Source: Robertkochia flava
GTDB lineage: Bacteria > Bacteroidota > Bacteroidia > Flavobacteriales > Flavobacteriaceae
Assembly: GCF_020166515.1 (NCBI RefSeq)
Contig: NZ_JAINZT010000006.1
Location: 1-64,000, forward strand
DNA: 64,000 bases
Reading direction: 5' to 3'
Shown here one piece after another: positions 51,201-60,574 of the stretch (positions within the stretch are counted from its first letter, which is position 1; every line of letters begins with the position of its first letter). Under the pieces are notes generated by a model that saw only the letters and a program-made list of their open reading frames with translations, made no database searches and had not been told where the DNA came from. The position numbers and the translations under genes were made by a program.

Positions 51201-52424
51201 ATGCTGTACCTCTATTTATGCTTAAGCTTCCTTGGTGGCTTCTCTTTAGCCTACCTGCTTATCCCGAAGATCATCGGGATCGTGCAGTATAAAAAACTGT
51301 TTGATGATCCGAACGACCGGTCGTCTCATAAAGAGGTAACACCCACCCTCGGTGGGGTTGCGTTTTTCCTGGTACTTATCTTCGGACTCTTTTTTATTCG
51401 TCAATGGGATAACGCAGATGTGGCCTTTCACTTTGTTCCGGCCCTGACCATCCTGTTTATCATGGGACTCAAGGACGATCTGCTGGCCATCGCGCCTACG
51501 ACCAAACTTTTAGGCCAGATCGCCGCTATAGCGCTCATGCTCTATCACCCTACCTTTGAGCTTCAAAGCCTCAACGGATTCCTGGGGATATACGAGATTC
51601 CGCTGGCGTTGAAATACGCTTTTTCAGGATTTACGATGATCGTGATCATCAATGCCTTTAACCTGATCGACGGGATCGACGGACTGGCAGGGATGCTGGG
51701 ATCGGTGATCCTTTCTGTGTTTGCCGCTTTATTTCATTTTGCTGGATATCCCTTTTATTCCCTGCTCAGCGTATGCCTTGCAGGAGGATTGGCCGCTTTC
51801 CTGATCTTTAACCTATCGCATACCCGCAAGATCTTTATGGGGGATACCGGATCGATGATCGTCGGATTTATCATGGCTATATTTACTGTTAAACTCCTGG
51901 CCCTGCGCAGTACTAACGAACTGGAACTGCCGTTCAAGCCCGAGGTATTGCCCATTATCGCCCTGAGCATTCTTATCGTCCCCCTTTTCGATACCGGACG
52001 CGTTTTCGTGATGCGGATCATGAATGGAAAATCGCCTTTTGATCCCGACCGGAACCATCTCCATCATATCCTGATCGACAAGCTCCACCTGAGTCACCGT
52101 CGCGCCAGTTTTATCATGGCTCTGTTCTCTTTCTGTTTTGTAGGGATCATGATGTTCCTCGGAGCCACCTTTGACAATTACCTCATCATGGGAGGGATCT
52201 TTCTGTTGTCGGTCGGCGTTCTGTTATTTACCACCTACCGCCTCTCCCGCGGATTTGACAGCCTGAAAAAACGGATGTTTATCCGCAAGCGGTTCAAGGC
52301 CGTTCAAAAAGCGAATAACCGGAAAGAGCCCCCGCTTATTGTTTTTCCTAAATCGGTGCCCGGGTATCGTGTATCAAAACCACAATCCAAATCCCGAAAG
52401 AAAGAGGAAGAGGTTCCTTCTTGA
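51201..52424 (+). CDS. undecaprenyl-phosphate sugar-1-phosphate transferase (WecA/MraY-like)
   Basis: 407 residues, about 10-11 membrane helices. DDPNDRSSHKEVTPTLGGVAFF near residue 35, the catalytic LKDDLLAI, NAFNLIDGIDGLAG and FMGDTGSMIVGF are the aspartate-rich loops of the polyprenyl-phosphate GlcNAc/HexNAc-1-phosphate transferases, and the FDPDRNHLHHILID histidine motif is typical of WecA-like members. The C-terminal 70 residues are strongly basic and cytosolic. It primes glycan synthesis on undecaprenyl phosphate, possibly for a second polymer, since a PglC-type primer is also encoded. Confidence 0.9.
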   Translation: MLYLYLCLSFLGGFSLAYLLIPKIIGIVQYKKLFDDPNDRSSHKEVTPTLGGVAFFLVLIFGLFFIRQWDNADVAFHFVPALTILFIMGLKDDLLAIAPTTKLLGQIAAIALMLYHPTFELQSLNGFLGIYEIPLALKYAFSGFTMIVIINAFNLIDGIDGLAGMLGSVILSVFAALFHFAGYPFYSLLSVCLAGGLAAFLIFNLSHTRKIFMGDTGSMIVGFIMAIFTVKLLALRSTNELELPFKPEVLPIIALSILIVPLFDTGRVFVMRIMNGKSPFDPDRNHLHHILIDKLHLSHRRASFIMALFSFCFVGIMMFLGATFDNYLIMGGIFLLSVGVLLFTTYRLSRGFDSLKKRMFIRKRFKAVQKANNRKEPPLIVFPKSVPGYRVSKPQSKSRKKEEEVPS

Positions 52425-52440
52425 TATGGGCTTTTCGTCT

Positions 52441-52468
52441 ACTCAATAGAGCTTCTCATGAGTTTTTT
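52441..52468 (+). terminator. intrinsic terminator after the WecA-like gene
   Basis: ACTCA and GAG pair with CTC and TGAGT (ACTCAATAGAG-CTT-CTCATGAGT, with a bulge) and run into TTTTTTC. It lies 17 bp after the stop codon. Confidence 0.55.
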
Positions 52469-52763
52469 CTTCATTTTGCCTTAAAGCAACGACAAAGCTC
52501 TCATGAGTAACTCTAATACAATTAAGAATAATCGAATAAACGAAGCAAAAAATCAAATTCTGCCCATTCGGCGATTTACTAGTTCCCAATGCCTAAATAA
52601 AATGAACTCACCATGTTCAAGGTTTAGCTCTGACAGCTCTCTTTTATTCAAAGATGTTTTTTTGGTGTAGTGAAATTGTGAGGTCTTCGCTCCCTATGCT
52701 TTGGGGGATGGTGAAGAATAAAAATACATTAATGCCACCTCTCAACATTTTTGTGGCTGTTTA
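52469..52763. other. gap with no recognised feature
   Basis: AT-rich sequence without repeats of the surrounding families and without a convincing gene on either strand. A second AGCTCTCATGAGTAACTC string at 52498-52515 echoes the terminator stem. Confidence 0.5.
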
Positions 52764-53942
52764 TTACCACCAAGAACTGCTTGAGGAAGAATACAGGTCA
52801 TTGATGGTTTTTACTTGAGAAATATTTGATTGAAAGTCATTTTCAGTAGAAGAATTATCGGATTTTCTATCATTGGATTTAATCAAATAATCGGAGATTT
52901 GTTTCACTTCATGATCATCCAGTACTTTATCGAATATGGTAATGAAGCGATTTACTTCCTTCAGAGTCTTTATATGAACATGTTTGAATTTACCCAATGG
53001 CTTATGATTGACCATAATCACGATATTATGGACGGGTATTTCTTTACGTCCCCAATGATGTGAGTCAAGATAAAAGTCACTGTATCTGGAGTTCCCATTT
53101 AGTTGTACCCAAAGGGCAAAACCAGTTCTTTTCACTTGTTGTACCGGAGAACGCAAATCTAGATTTTCTATTGACTTTTTGCTCCAATTTTTGGTTTCAA
53201 TATTGAAAACTCCAGCATTAGTTATAAGAATGTGATCTGCCTGAATACTATAAATATGGTCCACTTCTTTTCTGTTGTACAAAGGAGGATTAAACTGCTT
53301 ATAATAATCGTTGATCAAAGTATTGTTCCCGGTAAGTGTTCTAAGTTTATGAACTACTTTATTTTCTCCTACAGCTCCAGCTATTACTGGTTTTAACTCC
53401 TCTATGACTTGCCTAATGTGATCTAGCTTTCGGATTTTTAATTCTTTTTGTTCGTCAATGAAGGACTCCATATTTAATTTAAAATCCTCAACCTTCTGTT
53501 GTATTCTTTTTAGTTTCTTCGAAGTATCTGCGGTTGCTATTTGAATCCGGTAATCAATGTTTTGCTCAAAGTTAGTAATTCGGGTTTCCAGGATCTTTTC
53601 CCAATACCAATTGATAAGCCCTGTCAGTGCGCTTTTATTTTGTTTAGACTTTGCAACATCGTGCTTATTTTTTAGTCGATGAAGCTTGGTAAGAAGTTCA
53701 AGAGTCTTTTGGCGCGTAACCTCATTTAGCTCGGATTGTATAATCTCTTTTTCAGATATGAGTTTAGCGAGTAATCTTTCATATTTTTCTGTGGCCTGAT
53801 CTTCGGATGACTGTATTTCAAACTTATATGATTTCATAAAGTTATTTAGGTCGCCGACAGAGTTGAATTGGGTAATACCTCTTTGTTCTAATTGGGATTT
53901 GAGTTGTTTTATGGATTCTATTTTACCGTGTACAGTGGTCAT
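52764..53942 (-). CDS. NERD-domain protein with long coiled coil
   Basis: 392 residues. The N-terminal 190 are charged and helical, with coiled-coil character (for example EKYERLLAKLISEKEIIQSE and RIQQKVEDFKLNMESFIDEQ). The second half carries the nuclease-related (NERD) domain: GAVGENKVVHKLRTL, then DHIYSIQADHILITNAGVFNIETKNW, whose D...E-x-K resembles the restriction-endonuclease-like active site. The chain ends with NDLYSSSSSSWW, an odd Ser/Trp tail. NERD proteins are linked to DNA processing and to some defence systems; no partner genes adjoin it. AT-rich compared with the next genes, so possibly acquired. Confidence 0.75.
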   Translation of the reverse strand: MTTVHGKIESIKQLKSQLEQRGITQFNSVGDLNNFMKSYKFEIQSSEDQATEKYERLLAKLISEKEIIQSELNEVTRQKTLELLTKLHRLKNKHDVAKSKQNKSALTGLINWYWEKILETRITNFEQNIDYRIQIATADTSKKLKRIQQKVEDFKLNMESFIDEQKELKIRKLDHIRQVIEELKPVIAGAVGENKVVHKLRTLTGNNTLINDYYKQFNPPLYNRKEVDHIYSIQADHILITNAGVFNIETKNWSKKSIENLDLRSPVQQVKRTGFALWVQLNGNSRYSDFYLDSHHWGRKEIPVHNIVIMVNHKPLGKFKHVHIKTLKEVNRFITIFDKVLDDHEVKQISDYLIKSNDRKSDNSSTENDFQSNISQVKTINDLYSSSSSSWW

Positions 53943-54782
53943 TACTTTGCGCAGAATCAGGGATTAAATATGGCATTAACACTCGTAATATCCCGGATTG
54001 ATTTTTATGCATCCTTTTCATATGGGAATATTACCTCGTTTAGTGGGAATTTATTGTAAAGATATAAAAACCTATATACTGGAGTGTTGAGTGTAACGTT
54101 TATGTCTATATTTTCTGTTTTTTAATTCCAATCCGGGTATCGGGTGAATAAGACAAAGGAGCAAAGGCGCAAAGAGGCCAAGGAGCCTGTTTAGAGAAGG
54201 GGTAAAGGAGGTAGAGAGGTAAAGGGGTAAAGAGGTAAGGAGGTAAATTCACTACTTCGCTTTTCTCCAATCTCTATTCTCCACTTCCTAAAAGATTGCT
54301 TCGCCCTTCGGGTTCGCAAAGACGAGCTAATAATGTAAATCCTTTCTTTAATTCCTTAATCCTAACTCCAACTCCAACTCCAACTCCAACTCCATCTTAT
54401 CACTAACCTGAAAAGATTGCTTCGCCCTTCGGGTTCGCAAAGACAAGAAGATAATGTATATCTTTTTCACAAATTCCTCACTCAACGCTCCAACTCCAAC
54501 TCCAACTCCAACTCCAACTCCAACTTACCACTAACCTGAAAAGATTGCTTCGCCCACGGGCTCGCAAAGACAACAGGTTAATATGAATTCTTTTCTTTAG
54601 TTTCCCACTAACCACCTACCGTGCTTCGCACTGGCAGGATTTCCTCCCGCCAGGGATGGCAAGCTAACCACCTACCGTGCTTCGCACTGGCAGGATTTCC
54701 TCCCGCCAGGGATGGCAAGCTAACCACCTACCGTGCTTCGCACTGGCAGGCAAGCTAACCACTAACCACTAACCACTATTTC
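53943..54782. repeat. gene-free region with three nested repeat sets
   Basis: 53943-54150 is unique AT-rich sequence. 54160-54260 holds AGGTAAAGGGGTAAA 8-mers. 54291-54590 has three copies of a unit (AAAGATTGCTTCGCCC...GCAAAGAC, then CCAACTCCAACTCC 6-mers, then CACTAACCTG) at 54291, 54412 and 54540. 54608-54755 has a 56-bp tandem repeat in two full copies and one partial copy. No gene seen. Confidence 0.8.
54608..54755. repeat. 56-bp tandem repeat, about 2.6 copies
   Basis: Units start at 54608, 54664 and 54720 (CTAACCACCTACCGTGCTTC...). Each contains GGCAGGATTTCCTCCCGCCA followed by GGGATGGCAAG, a variant of the dispersed repeat at 17281-17330; the third copy lacks this part. Confidence 0.9.
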
Positions 54783-55646
54783 TTAAATCTTCAGTCTTGA
54801 TTTAATGGTGCGTGTAAACTTGGCTGCCCCGTAGAGGTTGAGGTGGGAGTTGCCGATCCAGTCGTTTTCCGGGTCGAGGCCGAATTCAAAATCGGCAGAA
54901 TTAAAATTGTGGATTTCGATGGGTATCCCGTTATCGAGCACCACTGGGATAGGTCCGACCGGGGTTGAATTTCGCTGTTCTGCCTTGGAAGGCATTTCCA
55001 GGACGATAAGCTGGATATCGTAATCAATGCAGAGCTGAGCAATGGCCTGTACCCATGGGGAGGTTTTAAAATTTTCAACTGCCAGGGGAACAGGTTTTTC
55101 CGGTGTTTTGGTGGCATCGGGGATTTTCTTTTCCAGCCGTAATTGTCCTTTTACCAATTGGGCGTCCCGGTGGCGGGAGCTGATGACCTTTTTGATGAGT
55201 TCCCGGAACAGCCATTTGAATTTGATGAACGGAAGGTCGCGCACCCCATAGGTTTTCCCTTTCATAGTGAAATCGACCACCGGGTGGATCTCATCCCATT
55301 TGAAATCGTGGCGAAAGGAGTCGAGGGCGAGGATGACCTTCTCCGGCTTCTTTTCGTATTGCTCCACATATTCCTTGAGCTGTATGTAATTGGTGCGTAC
55401 TGAGGCCCCACCAATAGCCAGGTTGTAGGAGTTGCAGGATCCTGTGGAGAGCAGCTCTGCATCGATACCGTCGAGAGCAAAACTATTGCCCAGTACCAGG
55501 CAATCGTAATCGGGGTTATTGAAGGTGATGCTCTTTACCCTTTTGTTGAAATTCCAGTCGTACTTGATAAAAACCAGAACCGTGAGGAAATTGAGCACCA
55601 GAAAAGCTGCCAAAAATCCGATAATCTGGAGAAGATATTTTTTCAT
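54783..55646 (-). CDS. membrane-anchored SGNH-like protein, partner of MBOAT
   Basis: 287 residues with one N-terminal membrane segment (about 5-27, LLQIIGFLAAFLVLNFLTVLVFI) and a periplasmic domain. DCLVLGNSFALDGIDAELL contains a G-N-S block I of the SGNH/AlgX-like type, and ENDWIGNSHLNLYGAAKFTR near the end supplies the D...H pair. Such proteins work with a neighbouring MBOAT acyltransferase to move acyl groups onto extracellular polysaccharide. It starts 10 bp after the MBOAT gene; the family resemblance is partial, so the enzymatic role is inferred. Confidence 0.72.
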   Translation of the reverse strand: MKKYLLQIIGFLAAFLVLNFLTVLVFIKYDWNFNKRVKSITFNNPDYDCLVLGNSFALDGIDAELLSTGSCNSYNLAIGGASVRTNYIQLKEYVEQYEKKPEKVILALDSFRHDFKWDEIHPVVDFTMKGKTYGVRDLPFIKFKWLFRELIKKVISSRHRDAQLVKGQLRLEKKIPDATKTPEKPVPLAVENFKTSPWVQAIAQLCIDYDIQLIVLEMPSKAEQRNSTPVGPIPVVLDNGIPIEIHNFNSADFEFGLDPENDWIGNSHLNLYGAAKFTRTIKSRLKI

Positions 55647-55655
55647 AAACTCTTA

Positions 55656-57104
55656 TTAAAACTGAAAATAGATAAAGTCGGCCGTAGCCCCTTCAAAGAT
55701 CAGGGTAAGGCTGAATATGCTAAGGTTTACCGCCCAGACCTTTGCCGGGGAAGGGGTTTCGAGCTGTAGCCCGTATTCCTTGTCGCGGTGCATCCATTCC
55801 ATAAAAAGCATGATCGCGATAAAGGTGAACAGGAATAATACCTGGTAATTGTCCATAAAAATATTGAAACGCAAACCGCTGTTTCCGGCACTGAAAAGAC
55901 GGCCCAGATAGGAAAACGCATGACCCAGGTTCTCAGCCCGGAAAAAGATCCAGGCCAGGACGGTAAGGGCGAAGGTAATTCCCATAAACAGAACCTCCCT
56001 GAGGGAGGGGAATAATTTGTCTTTGGCCACCACCTCAATATGGTTCCTGTTGGCATTGGAAAGCATCAATGGCAGGAAGTAGATGGCATTTAGTGCCCCC
56101 CAGACGATAAAGGTCCAGTTGGCGCCATGCCAGAAACCGCTGACGATAAAAATGATGAAGACATTGCGGATATTCATCCATTTTCCACCCCGGCTGCCAC
56201 CCAGCGGGATGTAGAGGTAATCTCTGAACCAGGTGGAAAGAGAGATGTGCCACCGGCGCCAGAACTCGGCTATATCCCTGGAAAAATAGGGGTAGGCAAA
56301 ATTCTTCATCAGGTCGAACCCGAACAGCCTTGCCGTTCCTATGGCTATATCGGAGTAGCCGGAAAAATCCCCATAGATCTGGAAGGTGAAGAACAAGGCT
56401 CCCAGGAGCAGTGAAAATGAGGAATACTGGTCTGAGTTTTCGAAGATCATGTTGGCATAGACCGCGCAGTTGTCGGCAATGACCATCTTTTTAAACAGTC
56501 CCCAGATGATCTGCTGGGAACCATCCATGGCCTTGGCGTAGTCGAAATGCCTTTTCTTATAGAATTGCGGCAGGAGGTTCTTTGCCCGTTCGATCGGGCC
56601 GGCCACCAATTGTGGAAAAAAGCTGACAAAGGCGCTGAAGGCTATGAAGTCTTTGGTGGGTTTTAGCTGTCCCCGGTACACATCAATGGTGTAGCTCAGG
56701 GTCTGGAAGGTATAGAAACTGATCCCAACCGGAAGGATGATCTGCAGGGAACTGGCTCTGATCTCGCTGCCGAAGAGGGAAAAGGCCTGCACAAAATTAT
56801 CCAGAAAGAAATTATAGTATTTAAAAAAGCCCAGGATCCCCAGGTTAATAGCCACACTGGCAAAGAGCAGCCCTTTGCGTACCCTGAAATTGAACTGTTT
56901 TTTAAGGAGCAGTCCGATGGTAAAATCGGCCAGCGAACTGATCAGGATAAGGGAAAGAAAACGCCAGTCCCAGTACCCGTAAAAGAAATAACTCGCTGCG
57001 GTGAGAAAAAGATTCTGGTATTGGAGATTTCTGTTAAGAAGAAACCAATAGATAAAAAATACCACCGGAAGGAATACGGCGAAGTCTACCGAATTGAATA
57101 ACAT
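55656..57104 (-). CDS. MBOAT-family O-acyltransferase (AlgI/DltB-like)
   Basis: 482 residues, about 11-12 membrane segments. The start FNSVDFAVFLPVVFFIYWFL is typical of the AlgI branch. QTLSYTIDVYRG, FFPQLVAGPIERAKNLLPQF and RDIAEFWRRWHISLSTWFRDYLY are family motifs, and the catalytic histidine is His326 in SGFWHGANW. It carries acyl groups, usually acetyl, across the membrane for transfer to a polysaccharide. Location 3 kb from the capsule cluster suggests it decorates that polymer, though it could serve another glycan. Confidence 0.9.
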   Translation of the reverse strand: MLFNSVDFAVFLPVVFFIYWFLLNRNLQYQNLFLTAASYFFYGYWDWRFLSLILISSLADFTIGLLLKKQFNFRVRKGLLFASVAINLGILGFFKYYNFFLDNFVQAFSLFGSEIRASSLQIILPVGISFYTFQTLSYTIDVYRGQLKPTKDFIAFSAFVSFFPQLVAGPIERAKNLLPQFYKKRHFDYAKAMDGSQQIIWGLFKKMVIADNCAVYANMIFENSDQYSSFSLLLGALFFTFQIYGDFSGYSDIAIGTARLFGFDLMKNFAYPYFSRDIAEFWRRWHISLSTWFRDYLYIPLGGSRGGKWMNIRNVFIIFIVSGFWHGANWTFIVWGALNAIYFLPLMLSNANRNHIEVVAKDKLFPSLREVLFMGITFALTVLAWIFFRAENLGHAFSYLGRLFSAGNSGLRFNIFMDNYQVLFLFTFIAIMLFMEWMHRDKEYGLQLETPSPAKVWAVNLSIFSLTLIFEGATADFIYFQF

Positions 57105-57435
57105 AGACGCTGGGTTATAGGGTTAGAGGAAAATTAGAATATTCCCCGATGGAGAAAAACTTTATTCGTTTAACTATTAAAAATCAGCGATTTAGGATGG
57201 TTTCAAAAGACAGGCCGCACAGCGGTTGCTCAAAGGATTGAACCCTGTTCAGCTTATGGTTTCCAACAGATATCTTAAGGCGTTATCTAACCTGGAAAAA
57301 GAGGGGGACACCGGTTTAAGAATTACAAGTGATTTTACTTTCGGCAGGAAATAAAGTCAGTCCTTAGAGATAAAAATCATTTCCTTCTCCTGTTACCGTG
57401 ATGGAAAAGGGATCTATTACAACATCGCCTTTATA
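57105..57435. other. gap with no recognised feature
   Basis: Unique sequence of mixed composition; no repeat family member and no convincing gene or hairpin seen. Confidence 0.5.
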
Positions 57436-58527
57436 TTAAAACTGCCGTACCGGAATTACCGGTTGCAATGAGGTTTTACTGTACATATCGTCTGTTTGAC
57501 AAATGTCAAATGAGGTGACAAAACATTCATATACGGTATTGTCTTTTGAAAGAACAATCTTTGACCTGAGCTCATCATTCAGGTTAGACCAGGTGATGCC
57601 ATATACCACTTCAGGAATTTTTTTGTAGAACAGTGAAGTTTCAAAGGAGGTCCAATACTGATCTCCTGTACTGTAACCATCGGCAATTTCAGGATCGTTA
57701 TTATGAGCGAGGTTGATGCATAAGATCGCATTTTCGACCCCAGAGGCCAGGTACCAGTCGCTGAATCCGTTATATTCCAGGTCGTAGCAAACCCTGGCGG
57801 CATAGACCCCTTCTCCATAGGCTTTTACGATCTTTTCGGTATTTATTTCCCCGTCCCGTGACATATCATCATAGAAAACCCTTTCAAAATTAGCGCCTTC
57901 CGGCATCCACGGATATGGGGTTTCCAGTGCTTCTGTGGCCGCAATAAGACCGTGGACCTCCCCTGAGATATACCGGTCATCACCCGGCTGAAAGATATAA
58001 AAGACATATCCGCCCTGGTAGAACTCCCCGATCTGAGGGGTATGACATCCCTGCTCATTGACTTCCCGACCGGCGGGCGTGTCCGGACACTGATCTGTGG
58101 CATCGTTCACCCCATCGTCATCGCTGTCGAGCTGGGAGGCAGCACACCCCTGGTTGTTCACCTCTTCTCCTGGGGGCGTATCCGGACACGTATCTGCAGC
58201 GTCGGATATTCCATCCTGATCACTGTCTTTCTGGGAGGGAGCGCATCCGTTCTCGTCCGCTTCTTCAGCTCCGGGTGTTTCCGGGCATTGATCCTGATCG
58301 TTACTTATACCATCTCCGTCATCATCAGGAGGGGTATCGCTGCCACCGGAATCATTAGTGTCATCGTTTGTATTATCATTGGAATCCCCCGCATCATCAG
58401 CATTGTTATCATTTTGTCCCGGAAGAGCTCTGGGGTCATTCAGGTTTTGATCCATTTCCAGTTCACTGCCACAGGCGGACACCTCAAGTAACAGGAGTAG
58501 TATCATCATGCATTTTAATCCTTTCAT
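57436..58527 (-). CDS. surface lipoprotein with thrombospondin type 3 repeats and a C-terminal DUF1566/Lcl-like domain
   Basis: 363 residues from the ATG at 58527. The signal peptide ends in VSAC (Cys19). The N-terminal linker (SELEMDQNLNDPRALPGQND) is shared with the next paralogue, followed by an N/D-rich stretch and three calcium-binding TSP3-type repeats (DDDGDGISNDQDQCPETPGA and similar). The C-terminal 195 residues (GGYVFYIFQPGD..., GEGVYAARVCYDLEYNGFSDWYLAS) resemble the DUF1566/Lcl-type domain seen in surface proteins. Likely outer-membrane exposed. Function unknown; adhesion is plausible. Confidence 0.8.
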   Translation of the reverse strand: MKGLKCMMILLLLLEVSACGSELEMDQNLNDPRALPGQNDNNADDAGDSNDNTNDDTNDSGGSDTPPDDDGDGISNDQDQCPETPGAEEADENGCAPSQKDSDQDGISDAADTCPDTPPGEEVNNQGCAASQLDSDDDGVNDATDQCPDTPAGREVNEQGCHTPQIGEFYQGGYVFYIFQPGDDRYISGEVHGLIAATEALETPYPWMPEGANFERVFYDDMSRDGEINTEKIVKAYGEGVYAARVCYDLEYNGFSDWYLASGVENAILCINLAHNNDPEIADGYSTGDQYWTSFETSLFYKKIPEVVYGITWSNLNDELRSKIVLSKDNTVYECFVTSFDICQTDDMYSKTSLQPVIPVRQF

Positions 58528-58918
58528 AGTACCGTTGTTTAGCATTTGGGTGCCGGAATGGGCAAGGGTTAAAATAATTAAAAATCAACACCGAGTGTGT
58601 TAAATATCAGCGATTTACATGATTAAGGGCTAAGCGGGTATTTTTGCCGGGTGAACTGTTCCCTTAAAGGATGGAGCTGGAGCTGAGATAAGGAAAGAAA
58701 GCAGGGAATGGCCTGTCATTTTTCCTGCGAATCCCTTTATGTAAGCACTGAAATCTGAAAAAGATTCTCATTGATCAAAGGATACCCGGATGCGGGTATC
58801 AAGCAGTATGTCCTAACGTTTGACCTCAGATACTTTAATAGGTTGGCGAGGCTTAGCTTTAGCCCTTTTTCCGGCCCCGGGCTGATATGAATTATTACAG
58901 CAGCCCGGTGGTGGGAGA
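58528..58918. other. gap with no recognised feature
   Basis: No repeat family member and no convincing gene; short open frames here lack family signatures. Confidence 0.5.
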
Positions 58919-60574
58919 CTAATTGCATTCAAGTTTGTATTCAGCCTGTATGTCCTTATTCCAATCGGGCGGGATAGCGGAAAGCTGGTCCGGGTTTACC
59001 CGGATGCAATACAGATGGGGATTGTCCCTGAGGTCTGTTTTAGATAAGGCGGGATTGTTGGACACATCAAGTGTCTCCAGTGCTCCGGTATCGAGATAGA
59101 GTTCTTCCAGCAGGGGTAGTCCGGACAGATCGATCTGGGTGAATCCTCCGTTAAACCCTGCTCTGAGTATTATGATCCGGGGGGTGTTCTCAAAGGTAAG
59201 GGAATTGATATACCCGGTATGTGCGCTGAATACTTTTAACTGCGTATTGTTTCTGAGCTGTATATTTTGCAGGTTAGAGGTGAAGAAGATAATTTCTTCC
59301 AGCAACGCATTATCGGCAATGAGAAGGCTGTGTGTTGTAGAAGCCGCAAAAGTGAATTCATCCCCCTTAATACCTGTTAATAAAGGGTTTCCGGCAATCT
59401 CATCGGGAAGCTGACAATTTATGATAAGTGTTTTCAGTTTATTTAAGCCGCTGATTTTATACCCATTAGCTACCTTAATCTCATGGAGACTCAGGTGTTC
59501 CAGATTTTGCTGGTTTATTAAATCCAGGTCGTCAAGCCATATTCCGTCGAGACTCAGCTGCTTCAGGGAAAGGAAGTCTTCTATGCCTGTGAGACTTTTA
59601 ATCCCGTACTCGTTTCCGTTACCAAAGCTTGTTCTATTCCCCCTTAAAGTAAGTCCCTCCAGGGATGCTATATTCTCTGTTAACACATAATCATCCGGAA
59701 CATCATCGTAGCCCATGTCAATCAGACTTTGCTCGAATCCGTCGTCCGGGACATAGGTCCTGGCTTCTTCCACGCAACCCTGCGGGTTAACTTCGGACCC
59801 TGCCGGGGTGTCAGCACACTGGTCTTCGGCATCGTTCACCCCGTCTCCGTCACTGTCTTTCTGGGAATCGGAACACCCGCTCTCATCCACCGCCTCTCCG
59901 GAAGGGGTGTTTTCGCATTGGTCGGCATCATCATAGATACCATCTCCATCCGTGTCGGTTTGTGAGGCACTGCACCCCTGTTCATTCACGGTTTCTCCTG
60001 AGGGGGTGTCCGGGCATTGGTCTTCTGTATCACTGATTCCGTCTGCGTCACTGTCTTTCTGGGAATCGGAGCACCCGCTCTCATCCGCTGCCTCTCCTGA
60101 AGGGGTGTTTTCGCATTGGTCGGTATCGTCATAGATGCCATCTCCATCGGTGTCGGTTTGTGAAGTACTGCATCCCTGTTCATTCACGGTTTCTCCTGAG
60201 GGGGTCTCCGGACACTGGTCGGTTTCATTCAGGACGCCGTCCCCGTCATCGTCACTGGAGTTGTCGTTACCGGAATCATCGTCACCGGAATCATCGTCAC
60301 CGGAATCATCGTCACCGGAATCATCGTCACCGGAGTCGTCATCACTGGAGTCGTCATCACCGGAGTCGTCGTCACTGGAGTCGTCATCACTGGAGTCGTC
60401 GTCACTGGAGTCGTCATCACTGGAGTCGTCATCGTCGGAATTGCCATCATTCTGTCCGGACACGTTGCGGGGGTCATCGAGATTCTGGTCCATTTCCACA
60501 TCGCTGCCGCAGGCGGTAATCAGAAGGATCAATAGCAGAAGGAGGTGTCGAAGTACCCAGGTATAGTTTTTCAT
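58919..60574 (-). CDS. surface lipoprotein with Ser-Asp repeats, thrombospondin type 3 repeats and leucine-rich repeats
   Basis: 551 residues. The signal peptide ends in ITAC (Cys22), followed by the SDVEMDQNLDDPRNVSGQND linker shared with the 57436 protein. A (S/G)DDDS low-complexity spacer of about 65 residues comes next, then about five TSP3-type repeats (about residues 110-270: DGDGVLNETDQCPETPSGE...), and finally a leucine-rich-like domain (SLEGLTLRGN, LKQLSLDGIW, LEHLSLHEIK, LEELYLDTGALETLDVSNNP) to the end. The spacer could project the LRR domain from the cell surface, with calcium stiffening the stalk. A 15-bp coding microsatellite builds the spacer. Confidence 0.85.
   Translation of the reverse strand: MKNYTWVLRHLLLLLILLITACGSDVEMDQNLDDPRNVSGQNDGNSDDDDSSDDDSSDDDSSDDDSSDDDSGDDDSSDDDSGDDDSGDDDSGDDDSGDDDSGNDNSSDDDGDGVLNETDQCPETPSGETVNEQGCSTSQTDTDGDGIYDDTDQCENTPSGEAADESGCSDSQKDSDADGISDTEDQCPDTPSGETVNEQGCSASQTDTDGDGIYDDADQCENTPSGEAVDESGCSDSQKDSDGDGVNDAEDQCADTPAGSEVNPQGCVEEARTYVPDDGFEQSLIDMGYDDVPDDYVLTENIASLEGLTLRGNRTSFGNGNEYGIKSLTGIEDFLSLKQLSLDGIWLDDLDLINQQNLEHLSLHEIKVANGYKISGLNKLKTLIINCQLPDEIAGNPLLTGIKGDEFTFAASTTHSLLIADNALLEEIIFFTSNLQNIQLRNNTQLKVFSAHTGYINSLTFENTPRIIILRAGFNGGFTQIDLSGLPLLEELYLDTGALETLDVSNNPALSKTDLRDNPHLYCIRVNPDQLSAIPPDWNKDIQAEYKLECN
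60250..60440 (-). repeat. 15-bp coding microsatellite (Asp/Ser spacer)
   Basis: On the minus strand, units GACGACTCCAGTGAC and GATGATTCCGGTGAC (five codons, D-D-S-S/G-D) are repeated about twelve times. Copy-number change in multiples of 15 bp would keep the frame. Confidence 0.85.

Noticed and set aside
60135-60566. Ser/Pro-rich open frame on the plus strand
   Set aside because: Antisense to the Ser-Asp spacer of the surface lipoprotein; a product of the 15-bp repeat.
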